DNA from: SZUA-318 sp964412015
GTDB taxonomy: Bacteria > Gemmatimonadota > Gemmatimonadetes > Longimicrobiales > Gaopeijiaceae
NCBI GenBank assembly: GCA_964412015.1
Contig: CAYPMO010000016.1
Span: 1-64,000 of the forward strand
Direction of reading: 5' to 3'
Length of the DNA: 64,000 nucleotides
Shown one piece after another: positions 48,423 through 57,120 of the stretch; positions within the stretch are counted from its first letter, which is position 1; each line of letters begins with the position of its first letter. Under the pieces are notes generated by a model. That model had not been told where the DNA came from. It made no database searches and saw only the letters and a list, made by a program, of their open reading frames with translations. The position numbers and the translations under genes are program-made.

Positions 48423-51400
48423 ATGCTGAAGCGAATCATCGAGGTCTCGGTCCGGAACAGGTTTCTGATCCTCGTCGGCGGCCTGCTCATCGCGGCGGCC
48501 GGCGTCTTCGCCATGCGCAGCACGCCGCTCGAGGCCCTTCCCGACCTCTCCGACGTCCAGGTGATCGTCCGCACGGACTACTCCGGCCAGGCGCCCCAGA
48601 TCGTCGAGGACCAGGTCACCTATCCCATCGCCTCCGAGATGCTGAAGGTCCCGGGCGCCCAGACCGTGCGCGGCACCTCGTTCTTCGGCACCTCGTTCGT
48701 CTACGTCATCTTCGACGACGGCACGGATTTGTATTGGGCGCGGAGCCGCGTGCTGGAGTATCTGTCGTCCATCCGCGGCAAGTTGCCCGAGTCGGTGGAG
48801 CCGGCGCTCGGACCCGACGCCACCGGTCTGGGCTGGGTCTACCAGTATGCGCTGATCGACACCACCGAGACGATGTCGCTCGCCGACATCCGCTCGTATC
48901 AGGACTGGTACCTGCGCTACCAGCTCACCGCGGTGCCGGGTGTGAGTGAGGTGGCCTCGGTCGGTGGCTTCGAGCAGGTCTACGAGGTGACCGTCGATCC
49001 CATCAAGCTCCGCGGGTACCGGATCCCGGTCACGAAGGTCATGGACGCCGTCCGCGGCTCGAACGAGGATGTGGGCGCGATGGTGCTCGAGCTGGCCGAG
49101 CGCGAGTACATGATCCGCGGGCTCGGTTACCTCCGGGGCATCGAGGACATCGAGAACGTCGTGGTCAGCGCTACCGACGACGGCACACCCGTACGCATAG
49201 AGGACGTGGCCACCGTGCGCCTCGCGCCGGACGTGCGCCGGGGCGTGGCCGACCTCGACGGGCGGGGCGACGTCGTGGGCGGCATCGTGATCATGCGTTA
49301 CGGCGAGAACGCCCTCGCCACGATCGACCGCGTGAAGGCTAAGCTCGCCTCCATCGAGTCGAGCCTCCCCGGCGGCCTGGTGGTGAAGCCGGTCTACGAC
49401 CGCTCGGACCTCATCCACAGAGCCATCGGGACGCTCAAGGGCAAGCTGATCGAGGAGTCGATCGTCGTCGCGCTCGTCACCATGATCTTCCTCGTTCACG
49501 TGCGCAGCGCGCTGGTCGCGATTCTCACGCTCCCGCTCGGGATCCTCATGGCGTTCATCGCGATGCGCGTGTTGGGCATCGGGGCCGACATCATGAGCCT
49601 GGGTGGCATCGCGATCGCCATCGGCGCGATGATCGACGCCGCGATCGTAATGATCGAGAACATGCACAAGCACCTCGAGCGCGCGATCGACGAGAAGCGC
49701 TCCCGCGCCAGGGAGCTCGGCGTGCCGATCGCCGGCGACGACGGCGGCGAGCGCCTGCACACCAAACTTCTGACCACGCGGGAGCGCTGGGACGTCGTGG
49801 TGCGTTCCTCGAAGGAGGTGGGGCCCGCGCTCTTCTTCTCGCTCCTCATCATCACGGTCTCCTTCCTGCCCGTGTTCAGCCTGGAGGCGCAGGAGGGGCG
49901 GATGTTCGAGCCGCTCGCGTGGACCAAGACGCTGTCCATGGCGAGCGCGGCGCTTCTCTCGGTGACGATGGTGCCCGTCGCGATGGGGCTCTTCATCCGG
50001 GGCCGCATCCACCGGGAGCATGCCAATCCGGTGAACCGTTTCCTGGTCTCGGTCTACCGACCGGTGCTGGAGTTCGCGCTGCGCTTCCGGTGGCCCGTCG
50101 TGGCCGGGGCGCTGTCCCTCCTCATCCTGACCGTGTTGCCTTACGGGAAGATCGGATCGGAGTTCATGCCCCCGCTCGACGAGGGAAGCATCCTCTACAT
50201 GCCGACGACGCTGCCCGGCGTGAGTATCGCGAAAGCGCGCGAGACCCTGCGCGTGCAGGACTCGATCCTGGCGACGTTCCCCGAGGTGGCGAGCGTGTTC
50301 GGGAAGGCGGGCCGCGCGACCACGGCCACGGATCCGGCGCCGCTGTCGATGTTCGAGACGACCGTGGTGCTCAAGCCGGTAGAGGAGTGGCGCGAGGGCG
50401 TCACGGAGGAGTCCCTCGTGGCGGAGATGGACCACGAGCTGCGCATGGCCGGCGTCACGAACTCGTGGACGATGCCGATCAAGGGCCGCATCGACATGCT
50501 GGCGACCGGCATCCGGACCCCTGTCGGCGTGAAGGTCTTCGGACCGAACCTGAACGAGCTCGAGCGCCTGGCCACGGAGGTCGAGGCCGCGGTGAAGATG
50601 GTGCCGGGCACGAGGTCGGCGATCGGCGAGCGTGTCGTGTCGGGCTCCTACGTGGACATCGACATCGACCGGGAGGCGGCGGCACGCTACGGCCTCAACG
50701 TGAAGCCGATCCAGAGGGTCATCGCCTCGGCCGTGGGAGGCATGAGCATCACGCGGGCGGTCGAGGGGCGCGAGCGCTACAACGTCCGCGTTCGATACCC
50801 CCAGGAGCTGCGGGACCAGCCGGAGAAGCTCGCCGAGATCCTGATCCCCGTGGCCGGACGCCAAGGCGCGATGAGTGACATGGCGGCTCCGGCGACGATG
50901 GCCGGAGTGGAAGGCGGCGTTCCCACGCAGATCCCCCTCGGGCAGGTCGCGACGATCCGTACCGTGAACGGCCCCATGGCGGTCAAGACCGAGCAGGCCC
51001 TCCTCACCGCCTGGGTGTTCGTGGACGTGGAGGGCACCGACCTCGGCTCGTACGTCGCGGCCGCTCAGGAGATGGTGAACCGCATGGTCACGCTGCCGCC
51101 CGGGTACTCGCTCGTCTGGTCGGGGCAGTACGAGTACATGCGGCGTGCCAAGGCCAGGCTCCAAGTGGTCGTGCCGGCCACGCTGGCGATCATCTTCCTG
51201 CTGCTCTACCTCAATTTCGGGCGCATCGGCGAGACGCTGGTGGTGATGCTCTCGCTGCCGTTCAGCCTGGTGGGGGGCGTCCTCATCCTGGCGGCTCTGG
51301 GCTTCAACTGGTCGGTGGCGACGGGCGTGGGCTTCATCGCGCTGGCGGGCGTGGCCGCGGAGATCGGCGTCATCATGCTCCTCTACCTGGGCAACGCCTG

Positions 51401-51695
51401 GGAAGAGCGGAAGCGCCGCAGTCCGACGCCGGAGTCGCTGCGGGAGGCCGTCATCCACGGCGCTGCGCTGCGCGTGCGCCCGATCATCATGACCGTGACG
51501 GCGATCGTGGGAGGCCTGCTCCCCATCTTCTGGGGCCACGGCACCGGGGCGACGGTCATGCGCCGGATCGCGGCGCCCATGGTCGGCGGCATGCTCTCCG
51601 CCACGGTGCTCACGCTGCTGGTGATCCCCGCGATCTACTCCCTCTGGCAGGAGGCCGCCCTCCGTCGTCAGAGCCTCACCCGCATGCCCCCGTAG
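48423..51695 (+). CDS. cusA: Heavy-metal RND efflux pump, CusA-like
   Basis: 1090 residues from ATG 48423, where the sequence MLKRIIEVSVRNRFLIL matches the family N-terminus; an ATG at 48399 would add eight acidic residues and overlap cusB by 11 bases. HME-RND landmarks: PDLSDVQVIV, VEDQVTYPI, IGAMIDAAIVMIEN with the proton-relay Asp, and FVPxx loop equivalents. Met643 (PLSMFETTVV) and Met692 (RIDMLATGIRTPVG) align with two of the three copper-binding methionines I recall from E. coli CusA; the third was not verified. Twelve membrane helices and two large periplasmic loops are as expected. It pumps Cu(I)/Ag(I) out using the proton gradient. Its 3' end overlaps the TonB receptor gene convergently by 28 bases. 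Confidence 0.92.
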   Translation: MLKRIIEVSVRNRFLILVGGLLIAAAGVFAMRSTPLEALPDLSDVQVIVRTDYSGQAPQIVEDQVTYPIASEMLKVPGAQTVRGTSFFGTSFVYVIFDDGTDLYWARSRVLEYLSSIRGKLPESVEPALGPDATGLGWVYQYALIDTTETMSLADIRSYQDWYLRYQLTAVPGVSEVASVGGFEQVYEVTVDPIKLRGYRIPVTKVMDAVRGSNEDVGAMVLELAEREYMIRGLGYLRGIEDIENVVVSATDDGTPVRIEDVATVRLAPDVRRGVADLDGRGDVVGGIVIMRYGENALATIDRVKAKLASIESSLPGGLVVKPVYDRSDLIHRAIGTLKGKLIEESIVVALVTMIFLVHVRSALVAILTLPLGILMAFIAMRVLGIGADIMSLGGIAIAIGAMIDAAIVMIENMHKHLERAIDEKRSRARELGVPIAGDDGGERLHTKLLTTRERWDVVVRSSKEVGPALFFSLLIITVSFLPVFSLEAQEGRMFEPLAWTKTLSMASAALLSVTMVPVAMGLFIRGRIHREHANPVNRFLVSVYRPVLEFALRFRWPVVAGALSLLILTVLPYGKIGSEFMPPLDEGSILYMPTTLPGVSIAKARETLRVQDSILATFPEVASVFGKAGRATTATDPAPLSMFETTVVLKPVEEWREGVTEESLVAEMDHELRMAGVTNSWTMPIKGRIDMLATGIRTPVGVKVFGPNLNELERLATEVEAAVKMVPGTRSAIGERVVSGSYVDIDIDREAAARYGLNVKPIQRVIASAVGGMSITRAVEGRERYNVRVRYPQELRDQPEKLAEILIPVAGRQGAMSDMAAPATMAGVEGGVPTQIPLGQVATIRTVNGPMAVKTEQALLTAWVFVDVEGTDLGSYVAAAQEMVNRMVTLPPGYSLVWSGQYEYMRRAKARLQVVVPATLAIIFLLLYLNFGRIGETLVVMLSLPFSLVGGVLILAALGFNWSVATGVGFIALAGVAAEIGVIMLLYLGNAWEERKRRSPTPESLREAVIHGAALRVRPIIMTVTAIVGGLLPIFWGHGTGATVMRRIAAPMVGGMLSATVLTLLVIPAIYSLWQEAALRRQSLTRMPP

Positions 51696-54208
51696 ATGAC
51701 CCGGCCGGTGATGGGTGCGAAGACGAACGCGGCATCGTCCGGATGGCGCTCCTGCTGCACATAATCGAACAGATTGTGCACGCCGCCGAAGAGCATGAAG
51801 ACACCCCAGACATCCCTGCTGAACTTGCAGTCGGTCACGACGAAGGACGGCGTCCGTACGATCTTGCTCCCAGGACTCCAGACGTCGTCATCCTGGTAGT
51901 AGTCGACGTACATGGGGCCCGTGTAATTCGCGCTGACGTTCAGGTTCCAGGGCCCCGGAGTGTAGGTCACCCCGAGCCCCGCCGTGGTGAGGGGCGTGCG
52001 CGGAAGGTACTTGCTGTCCTCGGCGTAGTCCGGATGCGCCTCGAGCCAGTCCGGCCGTGCCTGGCTGTACCGGGCGTCGATATACGCTCCGCTCAGGTCC
52101 AGCGTGAGGTCCTTCCCGACGGCCGTCTGGATGCCGAGCTCCAATCCCTGGGTATAGGCCTCGGCGATGTTCTGCCACTCATAGGTGTACCCCAGACGCT
52201 GCGCGTGCTCGCCGGCACTGGTGAACCCGATCTTGTTCCGCAGGTTGGTGCGGAAGAGGTTCGCGTCGACGACGAGCCTCTGGGACCGATACTCCCCGGA
52301 CACGTTGAAGCTGATGGACTTCTCGGGTCGCAGCTCCAGCGGCTTGTACACCCGCGGGGACCCACTGCACAGGTGCATCTCCTCGCTGAACCCGTAGGGG
52401 ACACGGAAGCCGGTCCCCACGCTTCCCCGCAGGACCAGGTTCTCGGTTGCCGTGAGTCGCAACGCCAGCCTGGGGCTGAACGCGTGCTCGTCGTACTGCA
52501 GCTCGAGGCCCTCCCCGGAAGCGACCTCACCGACCTCACCGAACTCGTCTCCCGAAGAGTGGAGATCGTACCTGGCCCCCAGAACCAGCTCGGCCGCGCC
52601 GGTGAGGTGCCATTCGTCCTGGACGAACGCGGCCATGCCCACGGCGTGCTTCCGCGCCCGGGACATATACGGACGGCCGTAACCCGGATTGGCCGGGTCC
52701 ACGCTCATGTACTTGCCCGTCTCGTTCAGCTCATTGTACGTGTACTGGAATCCACCCAGAACGTGATGCATGCCGCCCACGGGCCTGGACGCGTTCGCGT
52801 CCACGACCCACGTGTCTTCATCAGCGCGGTACGGCGCCATCTCGTCCAGGCCGGGTGGGCTCCCGTGCACGGCCTCGTAGTCGCTGCGAAAGGCGTCGTT
52901 CGTCGCGGTACGACCATGCGACGCATGGGACACGTCGAGCGTGACGGCGACGGCGTTGGCGAACGTCTTCGTGTACCGGAGCCCCGCCTCGTATCGATTC
53001 GTCTGGATATGCTCGGCGGAGGCCGCGAAGGCGTTGTCCCAGGTCGCCAGGTCGCCCCCCCTCCGGTCCTCGTCCAGGGTCCTGCCGTGGACGGTGAGGT
53101 GGTCGTTCCCCAGCACCTGGTCCCAGTCCAGGTGGACGCCCAGCGCGAGATTGTCGCTTTCGACCCGATCGGTGAGGCCGTCACCGTTCTCGTCGATGCC
53201 GTCCCCGGTGTTCTTCTGAGCATTCAGGACGGCACCCACGTCCCCGAAGCTCCGGGACGCGATCATGCTGTAGGCGTTGGTGCCCGCCGTCCCGAAGCTG
53301 GAGCTCACATCCACTCGCGGTTCGTCCGTGGCGCTCTTGGTGATGATGTTGATGACCCCGGCGATCGCGGAGCTCCCGTAGAGAGCGGAGCCCGCCCCCT
53401 TCACCACCTCGATCCGCTCGATGTTGTTCGTCGGGACCTGCTGCAGGCCGTAGACGGCGGCGAGGTCGGAGTAGACCGGTTGTCCGTCGATCAACACCTG
53501 GGTGTGCCCGCTCTCCAAGCCCTGCATGCGCACCGTCGAGTAGTTGCATGCCGAGCAACGCTGCTCGATCCTGATTCCCGGCAGCCCCTGGAGGGCCCCG
53601 TAGAGGTCGGGCGCCGCCTTCTCCTCGATCCGCTGGCTGGTGATCACCTCCGTTCGGACGGGAGCGTCCTTGACGTAGTGGGGCGTACGCGTGCCGGTGA
53701 CGACGATGCCCTGCATCTCGATGGGCTGCTGGCGCAGCTCGAAGTCGACGACGGCGGTCTGTCCCGCCTGGACTTGCGCGGAGTCGGTGTCGGCCTCGTA
53801 GCCCATCATGGCGGCGGTGAGCTCGTACACGCCGGGGGGGACGATGGGAACGACATAACGGCCGCCCGCGTTCGTGAGCGCCCCCAGAGACGTTCCGGTC
53901 AGCACGACGCTCACACCGGCCACGGGGGCCCTGGTCTCGGTGTCGATCACTCGTCCCTGGATCACGCCCGCCGCCTGAGCGGCGGCGCGGCCACGACCCA
54001 GTCTTCGCTGCTGAGCGGCCGCAGGCCACGACGACACCATCACCATCAGCGCGAGCAGCGAGAAGACACCCAGGACGCGGAATATGACCGGAAGGGTCGG
54101 GGATGCGGCGGAGGGCGGAAGGGAGGTTGCCTGAGTCGGAAGAGGGATGGCCCGCCTCACACACATCCTCGTGATTCGTGTTCGCACGAGCGCTGCTCCA
54201 CGGAGCAT
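51668..54208 (-). CDS. TonB-dependent receptor with CarboxypepD_reg-like N-domain
   Basis: 846 residues from ATG 54208; an ATG at 54166 is also possible, and both precede the hydrophobic signal (VIFRVLGVFSLLALMVMVSS then AAAQ). Residues about 80-160 form a carboxypeptidase-regulatory-like beta-sandwich (GRVIDTETRAPVAGVSVVLTG), followed by the plug domain with DLYGALQGLPGIRIEQRCSA then CNYSTVRMQGLESGHTQVLI; its CSAC pair is worth noting. The 22-strand barrel ends in YGGMRVRL. TonB receptors import metal complexes, cobalamin or sugars. Facing a copper efflux operon and carrying a Fur-like site, a metal-ligand substrate is most likely. Receptors with a Cys-x2-Cys plug are, as I remember, common next to metal efflux genes in Bacteroidota. 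Confidence 0.85.
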   Translation of the reverse strand: MLRGAALVRTRITRMCVRRAIPLPTQATSLPPSAASPTLPVIFRVLGVFSLLALMVMVSSWPAAAQQRRLGRGRAAAQAAGVIQGRVIDTETRAPVAGVSVVLTGTSLGALTNAGGRYVVPIVPPGVYELTAAMMGYEADTDSAQVQAGQTAVVDFELRQQPIEMQGIVVTGTRTPHYVKDAPVRTEVITSQRIEEKAAPDLYGALQGLPGIRIEQRCSACNYSTVRMQGLESGHTQVLIDGQPVYSDLAAVYGLQQVPTNNIERIEVVKGAGSALYGSSAIAGVINIITKSATDEPRVDVSSSFGTAGTNAYSMIASRSFGDVGAVLNAQKNTGDGIDENGDGLTDRVESDNLALGVHLDWDQVLGNDHLTVHGRTLDEDRRGGDLATWDNAFAASAEHIQTNRYEAGLRYTKTFANAVAVTLDVSHASHGRTATNDAFRSDYEAVHGSPPGLDEMAPYRADEDTWVVDANASRPVGGMHHVLGGFQYTYNELNETGKYMSVDPANPGYGRPYMSRARKHAVGMAAFVQDEWHLTGAAELVLGARYDLHSSGDEFGEVGEVASGEGLELQYDEHAFSPRLALRLTATENLVLRGSVGTGFRVPYGFSEEMHLCSGSPRVYKPLELRPEKSISFNVSGEYRSQRLVVDANLFRTNLRNKIGFTSAGEHAQRLGYTYEWQNIAEAYTQGLELGIQTAVGKDLTLDLSGAYIDARYSQARPDWLEAHPDYAEDSKYLPRTPLTTAGLGVTYTPGPWNLNVSANYTGPMYVDYYQDDDVWSPGSKIVRTPSFVVTDCKFSRDVWGVFMLFGGVHNLFDYVQQERHPDDAAFVFAPITGRVIYGGMRVRL

Positions 54209-54240
54209 CCTCTTGCTTGAATAGTCTCAGCCACGCGATT

Positions 54241-54273
54241 CATAAATATGATTCCTATTCCTAACATCGTCAA
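54241..54273 (-). promoter_or_regulatory. Promoter of the TonB receptor gene overlapped by a Fur-like box
   Basis: On the minus strand TTGACG (54273-54268) and CATATT (54250-54245) are 17 bp apart. The 19-bp segment 54259-54241, AATAGGAATCATATTTATG, agrees with the Fur-box form AATGAGAATCATTCTCATT at 13 of 19 positions and covers the -10 box, which is where an iron repressor would act. The DNA is AT-rich, unlike the rest of the window, and is shared with the divergent gene at 54327. Confidence 0.5.
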
Positions 54274-54326
54274 CCGCTCTCCGTCCTGCTCGGGACCACA
54301 GCGTACGGGAGAAGGGTAGATCGAGC

Positions 54327-56093
54327 ATGCGGTCCCTCGCGCTCGTCTTCGCCCTGGCCTCGGCCGCGACGCTCGACCTCGCCGAGGCGCCCACCCGCCA
54401 AGCCCGGGGCCAGGTGACACCTACGTCCCGCGCGGACTCCTCCGCGCTCGTGAAGGAAGCGCGCGAGCGCCAGCGGGACTTCGAGCGTTTCCACCGGAGC
54501 CGCATCCCCGTGGAGCCGGAGCGCCAAGGAGGACGCTGCGACCAGCAGATCGGGCGCATCTGCATCTGGTTCGGCGGCGAGGAGGAGGCGGACTTCCCCG
54601 AGGAGCTTCCCGAGGTCGGCCTCGCGCGCCGCGAGCTGCTCGAGTTCCTCGCGCGCGCGGACGCGCGCATCGGCGACGCATGGGTCACCGGGCAGCGCGT
54701 CCGCTACCTCGCGGAGAGTGGAGCCATCGGCGAAGCGGAAGGTGTGGCGCGGGAGTGCGGGATCGCGGAGACCTGGTGGTGCTCGGCCCTGCTCGGCTAC
54801 GTGTTGCACCTGCGGGGGGACTGGATCGGCGCCGAGACGGCGTTCCGGGAGGCTTCGGCCACACTGCCGAAGCGCCAGAGGGAGCGTTGGCTCGCGCCCC
54901 GCTACATTCTCGGCGGCGACGGACAGAAGGAGCTCGGGCGAGGAGCTTCCGAGGAGCGGGAGCGGCGGTGGTCGCTCTTCTGGCGGCTCTCCGACCCGCT
55001 CTATCTCGTCGAAGGCAACGACCGTCTCACCGACCACTTCGCCCGCTGGGTCGAGGCCGAGAACGAGCGCGACGCCGAGAACCCGCAGGGGCTCTTCTGG
55101 GAGGACGACCTGGAGGAGACGCTCGTCCGCTACGGCCGTGTCGTCGGGTGGAGCCGGACGCACTCACCGCAGACGATGATGCGCATGGGCGCGCTCCAGG
55201 ACACCCGGCGGGTCATCGGCCACCATCACCCCAGGAGCCGCGGCTACCTGTTCCCCGAGGAGTTTCTCCGCTCCCCGTCGGATGTCCCCCCCGAGAGCTG
55301 GATCACCGCGCCCCGCGAGGCGAGGACCTGGTACGCTCCTCCGTATGCGCCGGACTTCCACGGGCTGGAGACGCAGGTCGGGCGTTTCCGCAGAGGTGAC
55401 GAGATGCTCGTGGTGGGCGCGTACCGCCCCTCGCCCGCCCAGCCTCCCAATGCGTCCACCGAGCCCGCCCGCGGGCCCGTCGAGGCCGGACTGTTCCTCG
55501 TGCCCGAGGACGACGGCGAGCTCCTCGAGGTGCGCGGCGCGGACGCGGAGGGCGTCTTGACGCTGCGTGCCCCGAACGGGCGCTACGTGAGCAGCCTCGA
55601 GGTGCTCGACGCCTCCGGGAAGCGCGCCTGGCGCGCCCGCCAGGGCATCCGACAGGTCGAGCTCGTGCCGGGCCTGGTCGCGGTCTCCGATCTCCTGATC
55701 CTGGAGAACGGAGCACCCGAGCCCGCGTCGCTCGACGAGGCCCTCACGCTCGTGCGTCCCGGCGTGCGCGTCTCGCGCGGGGAGCGCTTCACGGTGGTCT
55801 GGGAGGTGTACGGCCTCCGCGTACAGCAGCCCGCCCAGGTGACGCTGGGGTTTACCAAAGGGCTTCCCGGCTTCCTCGCGCGCGTCGGGGAGTTCCTGGG
55901 CGTGATCGAGCCCGAGACACCCGTCGAGATCACCTTCGAGGAGACGGGGCCCGATGCCGTGCAGACCGTGTTCCGCGCCATGACCCTCGAGCTCCCCGAA
56001 CTCGAGCCCGGCGAGTACACGCTCCACCTGCGCCTCGACCTGCCCGGACGCGAGCCCTCGATCACGAGCCGTCCGATCGTGGTGGAGGGGTGA
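54327..56093 (+). CDS. Secreted protein with WWC motif, paralog of 59987-61684
   Basis: 588 residues with a signal peptide (about residues 1-28). Cys71 and Cys79 (C-x7-C in a GGRCDQQIGRICIWFG segment) are followed by Cys144 and the WWC motif at 150-152, then GYVLHLRGDWIGAE. Further on come WRLSDPLYLVEGNDRLTDHFA, VRYGRVVGWSRT and a C-terminal beta-rich part (FTVVWEVYGLRVQQPAQVTL) like an immunoglobulin or GWxTD-type tail. The gene at 59987 has the same order of features: C-x7-C, C-x4-WWC, ADPLYSVPGNDR, VGIYWEAYDVP. I know no name or function for this family. The helical repeats around the WWC motif suggest protein binding. Confidence 0.6.
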   Translation: MRSLALVFALASAATLDLAEAPTRQARGQVTPTSRADSSALVKEARERQRDFERFHRSRIPVEPERQGGRCDQQIGRICIWFGGEEEADFPEELPEVGLARRELLEFLARADARIGDAWVTGQRVRYLAESGAIGEAEGVARECGIAETWWCSALLGYVLHLRGDWIGAETAFREASATLPKRQRERWLAPRYILGGDGQKELGRGASEERERRWSLFWRLSDPLYLVEGNDRLTDHFARWVEAENERDAENPQGLFWEDDLEETLVRYGRVVGWSRTHSPQTMMRMGALQDTRRVIGHHHPRSRGYLFPEEFLRSPSDVPPESWITAPREARTWYAPPYAPDFHGLETQVGRFRRGDEMLVVGAYRPSPAQPPNASTEPARGPVEAGLFLVPEDDGELLEVRGADAEGVLTLRAPNGRYVSSLEVLDASGKRAWRARQGIRQVELVPGLVAVSDLLILENGAPEPASLDEALTLVRPGVRVSRGERFTVVWEVYGLRVQQPAQVTLGFTKGLPGFLARVGEFLGVIEPETPVEITFEETGPDAVQTVFRAMTLELPELEPGEYTLHLRLDLPGREPSITSRPIVVEG

Positions 56094-56467
56094 GCGGGCC
56101 CACGGGAAACCCGACCGCCAGCAGCCCGGATCCCAACACCTCCAGGGCGACGGGAAGACCGATCCCGATGCCGACGGCACCTCGTGAGGCTGCGCCCCAG
56201 GAGGCTCGGCTGGCCGTGCTCGTGGGCGACGATCTGGATCACCGACACGAGCCGCTCGAACCCCCAGTCGGGCAGCTCGCCAGGAATCACCACCTCGCGC
56301 GACAGCGTGATCTGCTCTCCCGCCAGGCGGGAGCCCAACGTCCGTCCGCCGAGGCCGCTGTCCAACTCCATCGCCGCACGGCGCAGGTAGCCCGGGTCGA
56401 TCCCCGCCTCGGCCGCGATCTCGGCCAGCTCGTCCAGGGAGAGCCCTCCGCTGCCTGCGGCACGCAT
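56062..56467 (-). pseudogene. Decayed small gene (N-terminal domain kept, middle lost, frame shifted)
   Basis: From ATG 56467 (ribosome site CGAGGAG) the frame reads LSLDELAEIAAEAGIDPGYL and later VAHEHGQPSLLGRSLT. A family I recall in Gemmatimonadota and Acidobacteriota has that N-terminal helical pattern and ends near the HxGxxSxLGRSLTW motif before a long beta region. Here, directly after LGRSLT, the reading frame turns to low-complexity arginine-rich sequence. In the next frame the C-terminal hydrophobic end (GAVGIGIGLPVALEVLGSGL) appears at once and ends at 56062. Most of the middle is missing and the frame is broken, so the gene is judged dead. Its remains fill a space of about 500 bases. 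Confidence 0.5.
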
Positions 56468-56598
56468 GGGCTCCTCGCGCTGGAGCTCGGTCGCCCGCTT
56501 CAGGAGGCGGGCGACTTCCTTCTCGTCGTCGAGCCGCCTCGTTCGGACCCGGATCGCACGACTGGCGTGGGCCGGGCTCTTGGGTACCTTGACCGATC

Positions 56599-57012
56599 AT
56601 GCGCAAGCGATACCGGGTTCACCCCATCGGGCACGTCCGGTCACCCCTTCGGGCCCTCGAGGGCGCCCCGCACCACGCCTCGGAGGGAGCGCCGGACGCG
56701 TGGTTGGAGGTGGATCCGGCCTACGTCCGGGCGCTCCACAAGATCGAAGCCGGCAACGAGATCATCGTCGTGACCTGGCTCCACCGCGCGGATCGCGACG
56801 TGCTCCAGGTGCGGCCGCGCCGCGACCCCGAACGGGCGCTTGCCGGCGTGTTCGCCACCCGGTCCCCGGCGCGGCCGAATCCGGTGGGCCTCCACCGGGT
56901 GACGGTGCGAGAGGTCTCGGGCTCGAGGCTGCTCGTCGGGCCGCTCGAGGCCATCGACGGCACTCCGATCGTGGATATCAAGCCGGCTCTGAGGGACGGA
57001 GCCGACGGCTAG
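56599..57012 (+). CDS. trmO: tRNA m6t6A37 methyltransferase TrmO-like (TsaA/YaeB family)
   Basis: 137 residues from ATG 56599, preceded at 14 bases by TACCTTGA. YRVHPIGHVRSPLRALEGAP then ASEGAPDAWLEVDPAYVRAL open the UPF0066/TsaA beta-barrel. VFATRSPARPNPVGLHRVTV is the SAM-binding core (ARPNPVG in every member) and DGTPIVDIKPAL is the second signature. The protein adds a methyl to N6-threonylcarbamoyladenosine at position 37 of tRNA-Thr in E. coli. The length is that of single-domain bacterial and archaeal members, so the extra C-terminal domain of the E. coli enzyme is absent. Its context with exported proteins is uninformative. Confidence 0.85.
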   Translation: MRKRYRVHPIGHVRSPLRALEGAPHHASEGAPDAWLEVDPAYVRALHKIEAGNEIIVVTWLHRADRDVLQVRPRRDPERALAGVFATRSPARPNPVGLHRVTVREVSGSRLLVGPLEAIDGTPIVDIKPALRDGADG

Positions 57013-57027
57013 GAGCGGAGGCTCGTC

Positions 57028-57056
57028 TTGCCGCCCCGGATGCGCCCTCCTACCGT
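57028..57056 (+). promoter_or_regulatory. Candidate promoter of the M14 carboxypeptidase gene
   Basis: TTGCCG (57028-57033) and TACCGT (57051-57056) are 17 bp apart, starting 15 bases after the trmO stop and ending 64 bases before the ATG at 57121. The same words and spacing occur before the TPR lipoprotein gene at 2153-2181. Confidence 0.4.
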
Positions 57057-57120
57057 GCCTCGTAGCACCACGCGCGCTCGTCATCCCGCCACCGCGCGCG
57101 CACCAGCCCAAGGACGAACC

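Noticed and set aside
47964..51539. 1191-codon open frame antisense to cusB and cusA
   Set aside because: Composition is Arg/His/Asp-rich without any domain, as expected from codon bias in GC-rich DNA; the sense frames are clear CusB and CusA.
54209..54326. Mobile-element end suggested by the AT-rich stretch
   Set aside because: No inverted terminal repeats, target duplication or transposase nearby; the stretch is explained by promoter and Fur-like operator.
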